Shown here: one piece after another, positions 24,170 to 33,165 of the stretch
Layout: the number at the start of each line of letters is the position of its first letter
Position numbering within the stretch: position 1 is the stretch's first letter
Assembly (NCBI GenBank): GCA_002309375.1
Contig: DBXK01000021.1
Location: 21,222 to 59,220 of the forward strand
DNA length: 37,999 bases
Direction of reading: 5' to 3'
Source: Christensenella sp. UBA1214
GTDB taxonomy: Bacteria > Bacillota > Clostridia > Christensenellales > CAG-138
Translations under genes and position numbers: made by a program
The notes under the pieces: generated by a model
The model's database searches: none
What the model was told of the DNA's origin: nothing
What the model saw: only the letters and a program-made list of their open reading frames with translations

Positions 24170-25672
24170 ATGGAACTCACAAAAGCGCTTGAACTTTTCA
24201 ACGAAAAGAAAAGGATCTCTATGGCATATAATCATGCTTTCGGCGTCATGAGCTATGACAACGAGACCGCTGCTCCGAAGAATTCTTCGATCGGCCTTGC
24301 AAAGACCTTCGAGGTATTGAGCGAGCTTGCTTATAAACTCACCGTCAACGAAGAATATTTCGAAGTAATCGACGTTTTGATGGAGCATATCGATGAGCTC
24401 GATCCGATCACCCGCCGCGAAGCAGAGCTTGCGGAAAAGGGTCTCAGGATGATGCGAAAGATCCCGATGGAGGAATACACCTCCTATCAGGGCCTTCTTA
24501 TGGAAGCGCATACTGCCTGGGTCGATGCGAAGCTTTCCGATGATTACAGCCTTTTCGAGCCTTATCTCAAGAAAATCATCGCGTTCCATAAGCGCGTTGC
24601 AGAGCTTTGCGATCCTTCGATGGATCCCTATGACTTCTGGCTCAATGAATATGAAAAGGGTCTTAATACCGAGATCCTCGATAAATTCTTCGGAAAAGTC
24701 CGAGAGGCGCTTGTGCCGCTGATCAAAAAGGTCGTGGAAAAAGGCGAGATCTTCCGCACGGACTTCATGAACGAGAAATGCCCGATCGAGCTTCAGAGGC
24801 AGCTTTCCGATTACATCATGGAAGTTATGCATATCAACCGTGAGGACTGCTCCATCGGAGAGACCGAGCATCCCTTCACGACTCATTTCAACAAGCATGA
24901 CGTCCGCATCACGACCCATTATCACGAAGATTCGGTTGTCAGCAATATGTATTCCGTGATCCATGAAGGCGGTCATGCGCTTTATGAGCTCAACACCGGT
25001 GATGATCTGATCGGCACCACTATCGCCGCAGGAACCTCGATGAGCATCCATGAGAGCCAGTCCCGCTTCTATGAAAACATCATCGGAAGAAGCGAAGCTT
25101 TCTGCGAGCTTATTTTCCCGAAGATCAAGGAACTTTTCCCCGTTCAGTTCGACGGCGTGAACGCGCATGATTTTTATCTTGCCGTCAACAAGGCGGAGCC
25201 TTCGCTGATCAGAACGGAAGCGGATGAGCTGACTTATTCGCTGCATATCATGGTCCGCTATGAGCTCGAAAAGCGTATGATGAGCGGCGAGCTCACGACC
25301 GAGCAGCTTCCTTCGGAATGGAACAGGCTTTATAAGGAATATCTCGGCATCGACGTTCCGAACAATCGTCAGGGCATGCTTCAGGATTCCCATTGGAGCG
25401 GCGGCATGATCGGATATTTCCCGAGCTACGCCCTCGGTTCCGCATACGGTGCGCAGATCGTTCACTCGATGAAGAAGGATCTTGATGTTGAAAAGCTCGT
25501 GCGTGAAAACAGGATCGATATAATCACAGCGTGGCTGACCGAGAAGATCTATAAATACGGAATGCTCCTGCGCCCGGCGGAAGTTTTGAAAAATGCCTGC
25601 GGCGAGGATTTCGATCCGGATTATTATATAAATTATCTGACTGAGAAAATGACGTCCATTTATTCGCTTTAA
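24170..25672 (+). CDS. M32 family metallocarboxypeptidase
   Basis: A cytoplasmic zinc carboxypeptidase (Taq-type, carboxypeptidase 1) that removes C-terminal amino acids from peptides. At 500 residues it matches the family. The zinc motif HEGGH is at H265-H269 (SVIHEGGHALYEL), and the second M32 motif HESQSRFYENIIGRS follows at H294-E295. The helical N-terminus (ALELFNEKKRISMAYNHAFGVMSYDNET) and the C-terminal YALGSAYGAQI segment are also typical. AAGGAGGAAATAAT precedes the ATG. It probably shares a transcript with dnaN, an incidental pairing with no clear functional link. Confidence 0.94.
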   Translation: MELTKALELFNEKKRISMAYNHAFGVMSYDNETAAPKNSSIGLAKTFEVLSELAYKLTVNEEYFEVIDVLMEHIDELDPITRREAELAEKGLRMMRKIPMEEYTSYQGLLMEAHTAWVDAKLSDDYSLFEPYLKKIIAFHKRVAELCDPSMDPYDFWLNEYEKGLNTEILDKFFGKVREALVPLIKKVVEKGEIFRTDFMNEKCPIELQRQLSDYIMEVMHINREDCSIGETEHPFTTHFNKHDVRITTHYHEDSVVSNMYSVIHEGGHALYELNTGDDLIGTTIAAGTSMSIHESQSRFYENIIGRSEAFCELIFPKIKELFPVQFDGVNAHDFYLAVNKAEPSLIRTEADELTYSLHIMVRYELEKRMMSGELTTEQLPSEWNRLYKEYLGIDVPNNRQGMLQDSHWSGGMIGYFPSYALGSAYGAQIVHSMKKDLDVEKLVRENRIDIITAWLTEKIYKYGMLLRPAEVLKNACGEDFDPDYYINYLTEKMTSIYSL

Positions 25673-25714
25673 GCGTTAAATGGATAAGGAGAAAAACTTC
25701 CGAAAGGGAAGCCA

Positions 25715-26248
25715 ATGAGACTTTTTATAGCGATAGAGCTGCCGAAAACCATGAGAAGCGAGCTTTCGGCAGCCCTTCGGGAGCTCCGTTCCCGCTCGAG
25801 CGGCGGGCGCTTCGTTCCTGAGGAAAACCTTCATATCACCCTCCATTTCATCGGGGAGTCCAATGATCTTGTCGGCGCCGTCAACGCCGTCAAGGCGGCC
25901 TGCCGCGGCATCCGTCCCTTCGAGCTTTATCCTGAAAAATACGGGTTTTTCGAGAAGGGTGACCGCAAAACTTCGTTCATCTCCGTCGGAGGGAAGCTCG
26001 ATGAGCTCTCCGTTCTTCGAGAGGTGCTCGAATCCGCGCTTGCGGACAACGGTTTTTCGAGGGATTATCACCGCTTCGTGCCGCATATCACGCTCGGAAG
26101 GAATGTCGAGCATGATGAGCTTGTGGGCATGGAGATGGAAAAGCTTTCATTTAAAACGAGAATGACGGTTTCCGGCATCACGCTTTTCGAATCGAGGCGC
26201 GAAAACGGAAAGATGATCTATAACCCCCTTCACAGAGAGAAATTCTGA
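25715..26248 (+). CDS. thpR: RNA 2',3'-cyclic phosphodiesterase (2H family)
   Basis: A 177-residue 2H-phosphoesterase, formerly called 2'-5' RNA ligase. Both catalytic H-x-T-x motifs are present, at H40-T42 (HITLHFIGE) and H124-T126 (HITLGR), at the usual spacing. The opening MRLFIAIELP is the family's first strand. It hydrolyses 2',3'-cyclic phosphates on RNA, but its physiological substrate is not known. GAAAGGG lies upstream of ATG 25715. The stop shares one base with the tilS start (TGATG), so it is translationally coupled to tilS, suggesting a joint tRNA-metabolism context. Confidence 0.93.
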   Translation: MRLFIAIELPKTMRSELSAALRELRSRSSGGRFVPEENLHITLHFIGESNDLVGAVNAVKAACRGIRPFELYPEKYGFFEKGDRKTSFISVGGKLDELSVLREVLESALADNGFSRDYHRFVPHITLGRNVEHDELVGMEMEKLSFKTRMTVSGITLFESRRENGKMIYNPLHREKF

Positions 26249-27702
26249 TGATCGAAAAGCTTCTCGGCGCAATCGAAGAACACGGCCTGATCCGAAAAGG
26301 CGATACCGTCCTTGCCGCATTCAGCGGAGGCGCGGATTCGACAGCGCTTTTGTTTGCGCTTTCCGAGATCCGGGAAAACCTCGGTTTTGAGCTTATTGCT
26401 GCTCATTATAATCACGGGATACGCGGGAATGCCGATGCTGATGAAAGCTTTTGCCGCGAAGCCGCGGAAATGCTCGCGCTTCCGTTTTTTTCCGAGAAGG
26501 GGAATGTTCCGGAATTTGCAAGGGAAAGCGGACTTTCTCTCGAAACCGCCGCCCGCTTGCTTCGTTACCGTTTTCTTTCGGAGATTGCGGAGAAAACAGG
26601 CGCCTCATCCGTTGCCGTCGCCCATCATGCGGAGGACAGTGCGGAAAGCATCCTCCTTCACCTGATCCGCGGCAGCGGGCTTTCCGGCCTCACAGGGATC
26701 CGTTACAAGAATGTTCTCGACCTTTCCTATGCGGAAAAAAACATAGGTAAAGCAATAAAAAAAGACCTTGTTTTGATCCGTCCGCTGCTTGGATGCACGA
26801 AGGAGGAGATCCTTTCCTACCTTGAAGAGCAGGAGATGTCCTACCGCACGGATGAAACGAATTTTACGGCCGACACAGCAAGGAACCGCCTGCGCCTTCA
26901 GATCATCCCGGAGATCGAAAAGCTCAATCCCGCCGCCGCTCTCAATATCGTCAGGGCCGGGGAGATCCTTTCGGAGGATGACGAGTATCTTCTCGAAAAA
27001 GCCCGTGAAGCGCTTGAAAAAGCGAGGAGCGGAGAGGGCTTTTCGGCGAAAAAGCTTTCCGTGCTTCCGGATCCTGTCAAAAAACGCTGCCTGAGGCTCG
27101 CTCTTTCGGAAAAATCGTCGCTTGTCGATATCGAAAGGACTCATCTTGAAAGCCTTTCGGAGCTTCTCGATATGCAGTCCGGAGCAGCGCTGGACCTTCC
27201 CCGCGCAAGGGCGAGGCTGAGCTTCGGAAGACTTCTGATCGAACCTGCTGTAAGCAGGGAAGAAAGCGGAACAAGCTCCCGGGAACCCGATTCTTTTATT
27301 CCTGTCCGCGATGGCGACTATGAAACGCCTTTGGGAAGGTTCAGAATCGAAATATTATCCTCTTTTGCTATGGAAAAATGCAATAAAGAGGAGTATAATG
27401 TGAATAAGTACGGCCAATTCGGGAACAACGTCGGTTTCATCGATGCGGAGAAGGCTGGGGATTCCCTGCAGATCCGCACAAGAAGAGCGGGAGATCGGTT
27501 CAAGCCCGTCAATTCCGCTTTCAGGATGAAGCTGAAGGATTTCTTTATCGGCAGAAAAACGGACCAGACGAAACGGGACGGCATCCCCCTCGTTATTTGC
27601 GGCGGGGAGATCGCTTTCATTCCCGGTTTTCTCGTTTCCGATGATTTCAAGATCACCGAAGAAACGAAAACGGCGGTCAAGATCCAATACCTCGGCAAAT
27701 AA
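26248..27702 (+). CDS. tilS: tRNA(Ile)-lysidine synthetase
   Basis: Converts C34 of the tRNA(Ile2) CAU anticodon to lysidine so it reads AUA; an essential enzyme in most bacteria. The PP-loop ATPase motif SGGADS is at residues 26-31, followed by AAHYNHGIRG and VAHHAEDSAESILLHLIRGSGLSGL, a family signature. At 484 residues it has the full C-terminal domain, with RTRRAGDRFKP and KLKDFFIGRKTDQTKRDGIPLV. Start coupled to thpR. tilS-hpt adjacency is a conserved origin-region arrangement in Bacillota, where ftsH often follows; here galE does. Confidence 0.96.
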   Translation: MIEKLLGAIEEHGLIRKGDTVLAAFSGGADSTALLFALSEIRENLGFELIAAHYNHGIRGNADADESFCREAAEMLALPFFSEKGNVPEFARESGLSLETAARLLRYRFLSEIAEKTGASSVAVAHHAEDSAESILLHLIRGSGLSGLTGIRYKNVLDLSYAEKNIGKAIKKDLVLIRPLLGCTKEEILSYLEEQEMSYRTDETNFTADTARNRLRLQIIPEIEKLNPAAALNIVRAGEILSEDDEYLLEKAREALEKARSGEGFSAKKLSVLPDPVKKRCLRLALSEKSSLVDIERTHLESLSELLDMQSGAALDLPRARARLSFGRLLIEPAVSREESGTSSREPDSFIPVRDGDYETPLGRFRIEILSSFAMEKCNKEEYNVNKYGQFGNNVGFIDAEKAGDSLQIRTRRAGDRFKPVNSAFRMKLKDFFIGRKTDQTKRDGIPLVICGGEIAFIPGFLVSDDFKITEETKTAVKIQYLGK

Positions 27703-27722
27703 TAATCACGGAGGAAAATACG

Positions 27723-28286
27723 ATGATCAACAAAATGGGCCTGCATGAAGACATTGCCTACGTCCTTGTTTCCGAAGAGGAACTGAAGAAGAAGGTCAAG
27801 GAGATCGGCGCGCTCCTGACCGAAGAATACAGGGGAAAGAACCCGATCTTCGTCTGCGTCATGAAGGGTTCCGTCCATTTCTTCAGCGACCTTGTGCGCG
27901 AGTTCGATGATTACTGCGAGATCGACTTCCTCTCATCCTCCAGCTACGGCGACGGCACGGAGCACACCGGCATCGTCCGCATCAACAAGGACCTCGATAT
28001 GAGCATCACCGGCCGCCATGTCATTATCGTTGAGGACATCATGGATTCCGGGCTGACGCTCAACCACCTCACCGGCATGCTGAACGCGAGGAAGCCCGCT
28101 TCGATCAAGATCGTGACCCTTCTCGATAAACCTGCCCGCCGCCGCTGCGCGATCAATCCGGATTATTACGGCTTCGTCGTGCCGGATGAATTCGTCGTCG
28201 GCTACGGCCTCGATTACGCGCAGGCTTACCGCAACCTCCCCTTCGTCGGCGTGCTGAAGGAAGAGGTCCACGGCATCAAAAAATAA
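27723..28286 (+). CDS. hpt: Hypoxanthine phosphoribosyltransferase
   Basis: Purine salvage: joins hypoxanthine or guanine to PRPP to give IMP or GMP. The 187-residue protein has the PRPP loop VIIVEDIMDSGLTL (E104-D105), the earlier FVCVMKGSVHFFSDLVREF, and the C-terminal PDEFVVGYGLDYAQAYRNLPFVGVL signature. CGGAGG sits just upstream of the ATG. Located 20 bases after tilS, in the conserved tilS-hpt order, so it is probably co-transcribed. Confidence 0.95.
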   Translation: MINKMGLHEDIAYVLVSEEELKKKVKEIGALLTEEYRGKNPIFVCVMKGSVHFFSDLVREFDDYCEIDFLSSSSYGDGTEHTGIVRINKDLDMSITGRHVIIVEDIMDSGLTLNHLTGMLNARKPASIKIVTLLDKPARRRCAINPDYYGFVVPDEFVVGYGLDYAQAYRNLPFVGVLKEEVHGIKK

Positions 28287-28319
28287 GCTTCAGCGGAAAA
28301 ACCGCGGAAAGGGATAACT

Positions 28320-29333
28320 ATGTCCATTCTTCTGACCGGCGGCGCCGGCTACATCGGCTCCCATACCGCCGTTGAGCTTTTAACGAGCGGCTACGACGTC
28401 GTTATCGCGGACGATCTTTCCAATTCCTGTGAACTCGTGATCGAAAGGATCGAGCAGCTCGGCGGGAAAAAGGTCGCCTTTTATCAGATCGACGTCTGCG
28501 ACAAGGAAGCGCTTCGAAGGGTCTTCAAAGAGAACGATATCGAAGCCGCGATCCATTTCGCCGGCAAAAAAGCCGTTGGCGAATCGGTCGCAAAGCCGAT
28601 GATGTATTACCGCAACAATCTCGACGCGACCATAACTCTTCTCGAAGTGATGGGGGAATTCGGCTGCAGGAAGCTTATCTTCAGCTCCTCCGCAACGGTT
28701 TACGGCATCCCGGAGAACGTTCCGGTCGATGAAAGCGCACCGCGCTGGTGCACCAATCCCTATGGCTGGACGAAATACATGAGCGAGCAGATCATGCGAG
28801 ACGCCTGCATTGCCGATGAAAAGCTCTGCTGCATGCTCCTTCGCTACTTCAACCCGATCGGCGCGCACGAAAGCGGCATGATCGGCGAGGATCCCGAGGG
28901 GATCCCGAACAACCTCATGCCCTATATTTCCCAGGTAGCGATCGGCCGCCGCGAGCGCCTCGGTGTTTTCGGCAACGATTATCCGACGCCCGACGGCACG
29001 GGAGTTAGGGACTATATCCATGTTGTCGACCTTGCGAAGGGCCATATCGCCGCGCTCAGATATGCCGAAAAGCATGACGGCTGCGAGGCTGTCAACCTCG
29101 GCACAGGCGTCGGCTACAGCGTTCTCGACATCGTCAACACCTTCATGCGCGTGAACGGGATCGATATCCCTTATACGATAATGCCCCGCCGCCCCGGCGA
29201 CGCGGCGCTGATATACGCGGATCCTTCCTATGCCGAGAAGCTGCTCGGCTGGAAGGCGGAAAAGAACCTTGAGGATATGTGCCGCGACACATGGCGCTGG
29301 CAGAAGCAGAATCCGAACGGTTACCGCGGCTGA
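28320..29333 (+). CDS. galE: UDP-glucose 4-epimerase
   Basis: Interconverts UDP-glucose and UDP-galactose (or the N-acetyl forms), feeding galactose use and cell-surface glycans. The extended short-chain dehydrogenase fold is clear: NAD motif GGAGYIGSH at residues 7-15, SSSATVYG, and the catalytic Y148-x3-K152 (YGWTK). The C-terminal sugar-binding RRPGDAALIYADPS and length of 337 residues are normal. GAAAGGG precedes the ATG; 33 bases follow hpt, and a small GCGG/CCGC hairpin lies in the gap. With the LCP gene next, a role in wall or surface polymer supply is possible. Confidence 0.94.
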   Translation: MSILLTGGAGYIGSHTAVELLTSGYDVVIADDLSNSCELVIERIEQLGGKKVAFYQIDVCDKEALRRVFKENDIEAAIHFAGKKAVGESVAKPMMYYRNNLDATITLLEVMGEFGCRKLIFSSSATVYGIPENVPVDESAPRWCTNPYGWTKYMSEQIMRDACIADEKLCCMLLRYFNPIGAHESGMIGEDPEGIPNNLMPYISQVAIGRRERLGVFGNDYPTPDGTGVRDYIHVVDLAKGHIAALRYAEKHDGCEAVNLGTGVGYSVLDIVNTFMRVNGIDIPYTIMPRRPGDAALIYADPSYAEKLLGWKAEKNLEDMCRDTWRWQKQNPNGYRG

Positions 29334-29358
29334 AAATCAACCGAAAGGAACTTGAAAA

Positions 29359-30492
29359 ATGGAAGAATTGAACGAAAAGACGGAGCTCACGGGAAAAAAG
29401 AAAAAGGAAAAGAAAAAGGAAAAGAAAAAGCATAAGGCGCTGAAGATAATCCTCTTCATCTTCCTTGCGCTCATTCTTGTGCTTGGAATCGTTTTTCTGA
29501 TTATCTGGATCAGGCTTTCCAATATGTCCAAGAACGCAGTCAAGGTCGACGAAACGACTCCCCTTGTTGTGCCGGATGAAATTGTTGCTCCGGATATGCC
29601 GGAGATCGAGGATCCGTCGGAGATCGACTGGGAAGCAAACGACGATTTTGAGGACCTCGATGATTTTGAAGTCAGCTTCGACAGCATCTTTCACAGGGAC
29701 CGCATAAACAGTGACGTTGTCAACATCCTCCTGCTCGGCAACGACGCGAGGGATCAATACGATCACGGCCGTTCGGACACGATGATGCTGCTCTCCTACA
29801 ACCGCAAAGCGAGGACGGCGAAACTCGTCTCGTTCCTGCGCGATACCTGGATCTATATCCCCGGCCGCTCAACATGGAACAGGCTCAACACCGCATACCG
29901 TTTCGGCGGCGTCGGTCTTGCGATCAACACGATCAACGTCAATTTCGACCTCGATATCCAGTACTATATGCGGGTCGATTTCAACAGCCTCAGGGAGATC
30001 GTCGATTCTGTCGGCGGCGTTGACGTCCAGCTTACCGCGCGCGAGGTAGATTACATCAACAAACACAGCAATTGGAAGCTCACGCAGAACGGCGACGGCG
30101 TTTATCACCTCAACGGCGATCAGGCGCTCCGCCATGCGCGCAACAGGTCCATCGGCGGCGACGGCGACTGGTCCCGTACACGCAGGCAGAGGGATATCTT
30201 GTATGCGATGCTGAACAGCATTAAGAAGGATGCGAATGTCAGCTCGCTGATCAGCCTTGTCAGGACCCTCACGGACTACGTTGAAACGAACCTGACGGCC
30301 GGAGAATGCATCGATCTTGCGCTTGATTTCATTTTCGGCAAGCCGACGGTCTCGCTCGCGAACAGGGCTGTCCCCTTCGAAGGCACTTGGCGCTATGCCT
30401 GGGAGGGCAGGATGGCGGTCATCCATATCGATATCGCCGCGAACAGGGCGAAGCTGCATCAATACCTCTACGGCGGCAATACTGCCGACTGA
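29359..30492 (+). CDS. LytR-CpsA-Psr family cell-wall glycopolymer ligase
   Basis: LCP proteins attach teichoic acids or capsule to peptidoglycan outside the membrane. The 377-residue protein has a Lys/Glu-rich cytoplasmic tail (residues 13-27), one membrane segment (29-51), an acidic linker, and the LCP domain from about residue 118: NILLLGNDARD, RSDTMMLLSYN, KLVSFLRDTWIYIPG, RLNTAYRFGG, then VDFNSLREIVDSVGGVDV and ALRHARNRS, with the conserved pyrophosphate-binding Asp and Arg residues. GAAAGGA lies upstream of the ATG. Last gene of the plus-strand run from dnaN, closed by the hairpin at 30511-30540. Which polymer it handles cannot be told. Confidence 0.93.
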   Translation: MEELNEKTELTGKKKKEKKKEKKKHKALKIILFIFLALILVLGIVFLIIWIRLSNMSKNAVKVDETTPLVVPDEIVAPDMPEIEDPSEIDWEANDDFEDLDDFEVSFDSIFHRDRINSDVVNILLLGNDARDQYDHGRSDTMMLLSYNRKARTAKLVSFLRDTWIYIPGRSTWNRLNTAYRFGGVGLAINTINVNFDLDIQYYMRVDFNSLREIVDSVGGVDVQLTAREVDYINKHSNWKLTQNGDGVYHLNGDQALRHARNRSIGGDGDWSRTRRQRDILYAMLNSIKKDANVSSLISLVRTLTDYVETNLTAGECIDLALDFIFGKPTVSLANRAVPFEGTWRYAWEGRMAVIHIDIAANRAKLHQYLYGGNTAD

Positions 30493-30510
30493 CAGCGATA
30501 AGAATGAAAG

Positions 30511-30540
30511 AGAGCCTTCCATTTCGGGAAGGCTCTTTTG
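30511..30540 (+). terminator. Intrinsic terminator after the LCP gene
   Basis: AGAGCCTTCC (30511-30520) pairs with GGAAGGCTCT (30527-30536) around a six-base loop, followed by a T run. The A-rich left flank (GAAAG) may also help terminate the convergent minus-strand operon ending at 30564. Confidence 0.88.
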
Positions 30541-30563
30541 ATATGCGTTTTGTTGAAGGAAGC

Positions 30564-31307
30564 TTATCTTCCTCTCCCGGGAACGATCGGACAGTCCCAG
30601 AAAAGCAGCCGCCCGCCGAATTTTTCCGCAAGGCGGATGGCCTGGATCGTGACGGCGTCGACGTCCCATTTTTTGAGGGCGCAGATCCTGTAAACGACGA
30701 GGCCGCAGGGCAGATCGCCCGTTTCGAATTCGTCGCTCGCGCCGAGCGCGAAGCCTTCCGAAAGCGCTTCTTCGCCGAAGCGGGTACGCTCGCCGTGGCC
30801 GGGGAAGGCGAGATGGAGGTTCAGCCGGCGGGGAGCTTCGGAATCGCCGCTCTCATAGAGCTCTTCGATCTGCTCCTCGTTGCGGACGGTCTGATACTTC
30901 GCTTCATCGGGATAGAGGATGCGGAAATAACTCGACCAATCCTCCTCAGCCTTGCCGCCGACGCGGCAGGAAAAACCGCGCTGCTTTTCGGCAAGCTCGC
31001 GGAGGAGGGAATACTCCTCCTTTGAGGCAAGGTAGAAATAATACTGGCGGATATCGGCTTTTTCGATGTAGCCGGCAAGCAGCATCTCAAGCTTCTTTTC
31101 GCATTTCGCGGCGAAGGCGGAGATATGCCGAAGATCCGAAGAGGAGAGTTCCTTTCCCTCCTTCTTTGCGCCGCAGCCGACGAAGGCGAGGATCGGATAA
31201 TCCCCGTTCGCGCCGCGGTCATAGAGCGCAAGGTCCACGACGAAGCGTGCCTTTTCGCCCTCGAGCCGCCAGTCGTATTCAAAAAGATTCTTCTTTGCCG
31301 CTGCCAT
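30564..31307 (-). CDS. DUF695/RraB-like two-domain protein
   Basis: A 247-residue cytoplasmic protein. The N-terminal part (residues 1-115) has the strand and helix pattern of DUF695: FEYDWRLEGEKARFVVDLALY, then YPILAFVGCGA, then RQYYFYLAS. The C-terminal part resembles regulator-of-RNase-E RraB, with APRRLNLHLAFPG, then FGEEALSEGF. RraB inhibits RNase E in Proteobacteria, but that target is not known in this type of organism, so a role in RNA decay is unproven. The family calls are by eye. GAAGGAGC precedes ATG 31307, 39 bases after the alaS-like gene, in its operon. Confidence 0.6.
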   Translation of the reverse strand: MAAAKKNLFEYDWRLEGEKARFVVDLALYDRGANGDYPILAFVGCGAKKEGKELSSSDLRHISAFAAKCEKKLEMLLAGYIEKADIRQYYFYLASKEEYSLLRELAEKQRGFSCRVGGKAEEDWSSYFRILYPDEAKYQTVRNEEQIEELYESGDSEAPRRLNLHLAFPGHGERTRFGEEALSEGFALGASDEFETGDLPCGLVVYRICALKKWDVDAVTIQAIRLAEKFGGRLLFWDCPIVPGRGR

Positions 31308-31346
31308 AAAAGCTCCTTCTGTGCAGTGACTGAACGCGCGGAAGCA

Positions 31347-33140
31347 TTATTCCTTCGGGATCAGCACGGCCTTGATGCGCCTTACGCCCGCGCTCGAAGC
31401 TTCTTCCTTCTTGATCTTGAAGGTGCCGAGCTCGCCGGTATGCGTCGCGTGCGGGCCGCCGCACATCTCGCAGGAATATTCGCCCATCGTGTAAACCTTA
31501 ACGACGTCGCCGTAGGTGAACAGGCCGATCGCGCCGCGCTTCTTCGCCTCTTCATAGGGCATTTCCTCGCAGGTGATCGGAACGTCCGCCGCGATCGCAT
31601 CGTTGACGAATTTTTCGACCGCCGCAAGCTCCTCGGGAGTGACCTTCCTTCCGAAGGAGAAGTCGAAGCGGAGCCTTTCGGGAGTGATGTTGGAGCCCTT
31701 CTGGGAGACGGAATCGTCGTTCAGGACCTTGCGAAGGCCCGCCTGAAGCAGATGCGTCGCGGAATGGAGCTTCGTCGTCGCTTCGGAATGGTCGGCAAGA
31801 CCGCCCTTGAACTTCTGCTCCGCGCCGGCTCTCGATTTCGCCTGATGCTCCGCAAACGCCGCCCTGTAGCCCTCGATATCGACGGTCAGGCCGTTCTCGC
31901 GCGCAAGCTCCTCTGTGAATTCGATCGGGAAGCCGAAGGTGTCGAAAAGATGGAACGCCGTAACGCCGTCGATCTGCCCGTTCGGGAAGCTGTTCTTGAC
32001 GCGCTCGAATTCCTTCGTTCCCTGGGTGAGGGTACGCTGGAAGGCTTTTTCCTCCTTATCGAGCTCGGAGATGACGGTCTCGCGGTGCTCGCTGAGCTCC
32101 GGATAAATATCGCCGTAGGTATCGATGACCGCGCCGGCGACCTTCGAAAGGCTCATTTCGGGCATGCCGAGCTGCATCGCATAGCGGAGAGCACGGCGGA
32201 TGATCCTGCGGAGGATATAGCCCTGGTCGACGTTAGAGGGAACGACGCCGCGCTGATCGCCGAGCATGAAGGTTGCGGTGCGCATATGGTCCGCGATGAT
32301 GCGGAAGGCCTTCGTGACCTCGGGGGAATCGCCGTAGTTCTTGCCGGAAAGCTCCTCGATCCTGCCGAGGATGCCGGTGAAGGCGTCGGTGTCGTAAACG
32401 GAAGGAACGCCCTGGAGCGTCGCGACCGTGCGCTCGAGGCCCATGCCGGTGTCGACGTTCTTCTGCGCGAGCGGTTCATACTTGCCGTCCGCGGTTTTGT
32501 TGTACTGCATGAAGACGTCGTTCCAGATCTCGAGATATTTGCCGCAGTGGCAGCCGGGGAAGCAGTTTTCACCGCAGGGCTCCTTGCCGGTGTCGATGAA
32601 CATCTCGGTATCGGGGCCGCAGGGGCCGGTCTGGCCGGCGGGACCCCACCAGTTATGCTCGCGGCCGAGGTAGAAGATATGGGAAGGATCTACGCCCATC
32701 TCGACCCAGCGGTCGTGCGCTTCTTCATCGCGCGGGAGCTCGCCTTCGCCCGCGAAGCAGGTGAAATAGAGCTTGTCCTTCGGGATGCCGAGCCATTTTT
32801 CATCGGTCAAAAATTCCCAGCTCCATTCGATCGCCTCGCGCTTGAAATAATCGCCGAGGGACCAGTTGCCGAGCATCTCGAAGAAGGTGCAGTGGCTCGC
32901 ATCGCCGACTTCGTCGATGTCGCCGGTGCGGACGCATTTCTGAACGTCGCAGAGCCTGTTTCCGGCCGGGTGCTTCGCGCCGAGCAGATACGGCACGAGC
33001 GGGTGCATGCCCGCCATCGTGAACAGCGCGGTCGGGTCGTTTTCCGGGATCAGCGAGGAGGAGGGGATCACGGCGTGTCCCTTTTCGCTGAAGAACTGAA
33101 GGAAGAGCTTGCGCAGCTCCGCTGTTGTTAAAGTTTTCAT
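31347..33140 (-). CDS. alaS: Short alanyl-tRNA synthetase lacking the C-terminal C-Ala domain
   Basis: Charges tRNA(Ala). The aminoacylation core (SEKGHAVIPSSSLIP, FTMAGMHPLVPYLLG, FFEMLGNWSLGDYFK, GPCGPDTE) and tRNA-recognition region (DQGYILRRIIRRALRYA) are intact. The editing domain has the zinc ligands H459 and H463 (HSATH), C560 and H564 (CGGPH). The protein ends at residue 597, just after AGVRRIKA, where usual bacterial enzymes (about 870 residues) continue into the C-Ala oligomerisation domain. The stop is followed directly by the next gene, so this looks like a natural short form, not a fragment. The style of the core (HCTFFEML, GREHNWWGPAGQTGPCGPDTE) resembles short forms seen in some uncultured groups. 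It may be the sole enzyme or a second copy. Confidence 0.9.
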   Translation of the reverse strand: MKTLTTAELRKLFLQFFSEKGHAVIPSSSLIPENDPTALFTMAGMHPLVPYLLGAKHPAGNRLCDVQKCVRTGDIDEVGDASHCTFFEMLGNWSLGDYFKREAIEWSWEFLTDEKWLGIPKDKLYFTCFAGEGELPRDEEAHDRWVEMGVDPSHIFYLGREHNWWGPAGQTGPCGPDTEMFIDTGKEPCGENCFPGCHCGKYLEIWNDVFMQYNKTADGKYEPLAQKNVDTGMGLERTVATLQGVPSVYDTDAFTGILGRIEELSGKNYGDSPEVTKAFRIIADHMRTATFMLGDQRGVVPSNVDQGYILRRIIRRALRYAMQLGMPEMSLSKVAGAVIDTYGDIYPELSEHRETVISELDKEEKAFQRTLTQGTKEFERVKNSFPNGQIDGVTAFHLFDTFGFPIEFTEELARENGLTVDIEGYRAAFAEHQAKSRAGAEQKFKGGLADHSEATTKLHSATHLLQAGLRKVLNDDSVSQKGSNITPERLRFDFSFGRKVTPEELAAVEKFVNDAIAADVPITCEEMPYEEAKKRGAIGLFTYGDVVKVYTMGEYSCEMCGGPHATHTGELGTFKIKKEEASSAGVRRIKAVLIPKE

Positions 33141-33165
33141 AGTGTTTTCCGAACCTTTCGGGGAA

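Noticed and set aside
24137..25465. A 442-codon open frame on the minus strand opposite the M32 peptidase
   Set aside because: The M32 gene has its zinc motifs and ribosome site; this frame has neither.
31125..33131. A 668-codon open frame on the plus strand opposite alaS
   Set aside because: Mirror of the synthetase gene; repetitive Ala/Asp/Glu/Leu composition without motifs.
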